A DNA stretch of 9,959 nucleotides, taken from Microbacteriaceae bacterium UBA4731. Lineage in GTDB: Bacteria; Actinomycetota; Actinomycetes; Actinomycetales; Microbacteriaceae. Below, piece by piece: positions 8,835-9,959 of this stretch. The notes under the pieces are model-generated. The model was not told the origin of the DNA. It was given only the letters and a program-made list of their open reading frames with translations, and ran no database searches. The position numbers and the translations under genes were made by a program. The DNA lies in NCBI GenBank assembly GCA_002404115.1, contig DHJB01000014.1, positions 1-9,959 of the forward strand, read 5' to 3'. The stretch's first letter is position 1. The number at the start of each line of letters is the position of its first letter.

Positions 8835-9490
8835 GCCGGAGAGTCCTGGCCGACTACGTCTACGAGGAGCTGATGGCCTCCCTCATCGACGGGAGGCGCG
8901 AACCCGACGCCGCGATCAGCATCGACGGCGTCGCCCGGGAGCTCGACGTCTCACCGACCCCCGTGCGCGAGGCCCTGGCCCGGCTGGAGCACACGGGCAT
9001 GGTGCGGCGCATCGCGCTCAAGGGCTACAAGGTCGCCCCGCTGTCCACCGCCCAGGAACTCGCCCAACTCGTCGACGCCCGGCTGGTGATCGAATCGGCG
9101 AACGCGGAGTGGGCGTGCGTCAGAGCGACGCCCGAGCTGTGCGACCAACTCGCGGAAAGCATCGACCGATTGCGCACGGCCGAGCGCGGCGCGTCCTACG
9201 CCGAGTTCCGGGACTACTGGCGGGCCGACGAAGACTTCCACCGGATCATCGCCGAGAACGCAGGGAACCCATTCATCCTCGCGGCCTACCGGGCGCTCGG
9301 CGGTCAGGTGCAGCGCTTCCGCTACTTCGCCGGCACGGGTGTGACGGATGCCGAGAGCGCGGTTTCCGAGCACACGAAGATCCTCGAGGCGTTCCGGGCC
9401 GGCGACCCGGCGCGCGCGCGGGCAGCCATGGTCGAGCATCTGACCGGCGTCAAGCAGCGCTCCGTGCGCGACAGCGGGGGAGAGGCATAG
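8831..9490 (+). CDS. GntR-family transcriptional regulator with FCD ligand domain
   Basis: A 219-residue protein. The N-terminal winged helix-turn-helix contains VYEELMASLIDG (10-21) and the signature ELDVSPTPVREALARLEHTG (37-56). The FCD effector domain follows as a helical bundle: VDARLVIESANAEWAC (81-96), DEDFHRIIAENAGNPFI (133-149), SEHTKILEAFRAGD (179-192) and AMVEHL (199-204). D135, H137, H181 and H203 fit the metal-binding set common in FCD proteins, whose ligands are often carboxylic or sugar acids. The GTG at 8831 is preferred because it leaves the normal short stretch before the DNA-binding domain and overlaps the leader ORF stop; GTG 8828 is one codon earlier. The frame stays open upstream to a GTG at 8669, but that lies inside the long palindrome and would add an uncharacteristic tail. 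It probably controls the isomerase gene downstream, and could also affect the glyoxylate operon, since GlcC is of the same subfamily. Confidence 0.92.
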   Translation: MSRRVLADYVYEELMASLIDGRREPDAAISIDGVARELDVSPTPVREALARLEHTGMVRRIALKGYKVAPLSTAQELAQLVDARLVIESANAEWACVRATPELCDQLAESIDRLRTAERGASYAEFRDYWRADEDFHRIIAENAGNPFILAAYRALGGQVQRFRYFAGTGVTDAESAVSEHTKILEAFRAGDPARARAAMVEHLTGVKQRSVRDSGGEA

Positions 9491-9491
9491 C

Positions 9492-9565
9492 GTCGGCGCG
9501 CCTGTACGCCCACTGTGTCGGCGCGCCTGCGGCCTCGGCACGCTCGCTGTGTCGGCACCGCAGGC
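9492..9565. repeat. Short direct and inverted repeats after gntR, possible terminator
   Basis: GTCGGCGCGCCTG occurs twice, at 9492-9504 and 9517-9529, and CTGTGTCGGC occurs at 9513-9522 and again at 9547-9556. GCCTGCGG (9525-9532) and CCGCAGGC (9558-9565) form a perfect 8-base inverted repeat with a 25-base loop, and the two GGCGCGCC copies can pair with each other. No T-run follows. This may terminate gntR transcription. Confidence 0.4.
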
Positions 9566-9574
9566 ATCCGTGAC

Positions 9575-9609
9575 TTGACAGGCTCGTGGGAATCGAAGAT
9601 CCTATAGGA
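9575..9609 (+). promoter_or_regulatory. Putative promoter and operator of the isomerase gene
   Basis: A perfect TTGACA lies at 9575-9580. The TATA-like region 9600-9609 is TCCTATAGGA, a perfect 10-base palindrome. A consensus -10 at 17 bases is lacking (GATCCT at 9598-9603), and TATAGG at 9603-9608 would need a 22-base spacer, so the promoter may be weak or activator dependent. FCD-type GntR proteins often bind short palindromes in this position, which makes the neighbouring GntR the obvious candidate. Binding is inferred. Confidence 0.45.
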
Positions 9610-9636
9610 ACTACGATTCACACAACGGAGTGATGC

Positions 9637-9959
9637 ATGCGCTATACGGCGGACACCTGGCCCATCACTGCAGCCCTGCTGCAGTTCCCCGGCACCGATG
9701 CGACGGGCAAGACCGCCCAGGACGCCGATGCGACGGTGTGGGAGGGCGTCTTCCAGGAAGTGAAGGATGCCGGCTTCTCCAACGTCGACTTCTTCGATTC
9801 CTGGGTGCGCCCCGGCGACCTGAGTTCCGCACGGCTCGACGAGCTGAAGCTCGCGGCGACCAACGTCGGTGTTGGCGCACCGGCGATCTCCGCCATCCGC
9901 CGCAGCGTCATCGACGAGGCGAACTGGGAGGACAACCTCGCGTACAGCCACCGCACCCT
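9637..9959 (+). CDS. Sugar phosphate isomerase/epimerase (TIM-barrel), 5' part only
   Basis: The first 107 codons are present and the frame is open to the right edge. The ATG at 9637 follows GGAG (9627-9630) by 6 bases. The start MRYTADTWPITAALLQF, followed by the helix VWEGVFQEVKDAGFSNVDFFDSW (about 34-56), matches the first strands and helices of AP-endonuclease-2/xylose isomerase-like TIM-barrel proteins, in which the acidic residues after the first helix lie near the active site. It is not a duplicate of the Hyi in this window. Members act on keto-sugars, inositol derivatives or related compounds, and the substrate cannot be told from this fragment. With gntR just upstream it probably opens a separate catabolic operon that continues beyond the window. 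Confidence 0.82.
   Translation, partial: MRYTADTWPITAALLQFPGTDATGKTAQDADATVWEGVFQEVKDAGFSNVDFFDSWVRPGDLSSARLDELKLAATNVGVGAPAISAIRRSVIDEANWEDNLAYSHRT

Noticed and set aside
8809..9573. Plus-strand frame of 254 codons overlapping gntR in another frame
   Set aside because: It is dominated by arginine, glycine and alanine with no domain, while the overlapping frame is a clear GntR/FCD protein.

Overview
The window is high-GC DNA with actinobacterial features: near-complete G/C preference at third codon positions, GTG starts, long antisense shadow reading frames, and an apparent excess of GGATGC/GCATCC that recalls Microbacteriaceae. The family assignment is an inference from composition and gene style. 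No rRNA, tRNA, CRISPR array, insertion sequence or phage gene was seen.

Positions 1-7542 (minus strand) hold one tightly packed operon. In transcription order it encodes hydroxypyruvate isomerase (hyi), tartronate semialdehyde reductase (glxR/garR type), glyoxylate carboligase (gcl), glycerate 2-kinase (glxK/garK type), and a large FAD plus Fe-S 2-hydroxyacid dehydrogenase whose last codons run off the left edge. Junctions are a 4-base overlap, 36 bases, 2 bases and 40 bases. Together these give the D-glycerate route: two glyoxylate are condensed to tartronate semialdehyde and CO2, interconverted with hydroxypyruvate, reduced to D-glycerate and phosphorylated to 2-phosphoglycerate. The last gene plausibly supplies glyoxylate from glycolate, though D-lactate or another 2-hydroxyacid is equally compatible with its sequence.

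Positions 7543-7831 are the divergent control region. It has a good minus-strand promoter for the operon and a perfect TATAAT box for a plus-strand IclR-family regulator (7832-8593). An inverted repeat overlaps each -10 box, so IclR probably represses both the operon and itself, with a pathway metabolite such as glyoxylate as a possible inducer (inference).

Positions 8594-9636 hold a GntR/FCD regulator (8831-9490). It is preceded by an unusual 44-bp near-perfect palindrome and by a 17-codon leader ORF with a good ribosome site whose stop overlaps the gntR GTG start. From 9637 a sugar phosphate isomerase/epimerase gene runs off the right edge. It has its own TTGACA element and a TCCTATAGGA palindrome, which makes it a likely GntR target and the start of a second catabolic unit.

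I see no defence, toxin or mobile system. The locus is an ordinary carbon-catabolism island; the points worth checking are the regulatory DNA and the exact substrate of the FAD/Fe-S enzyme.
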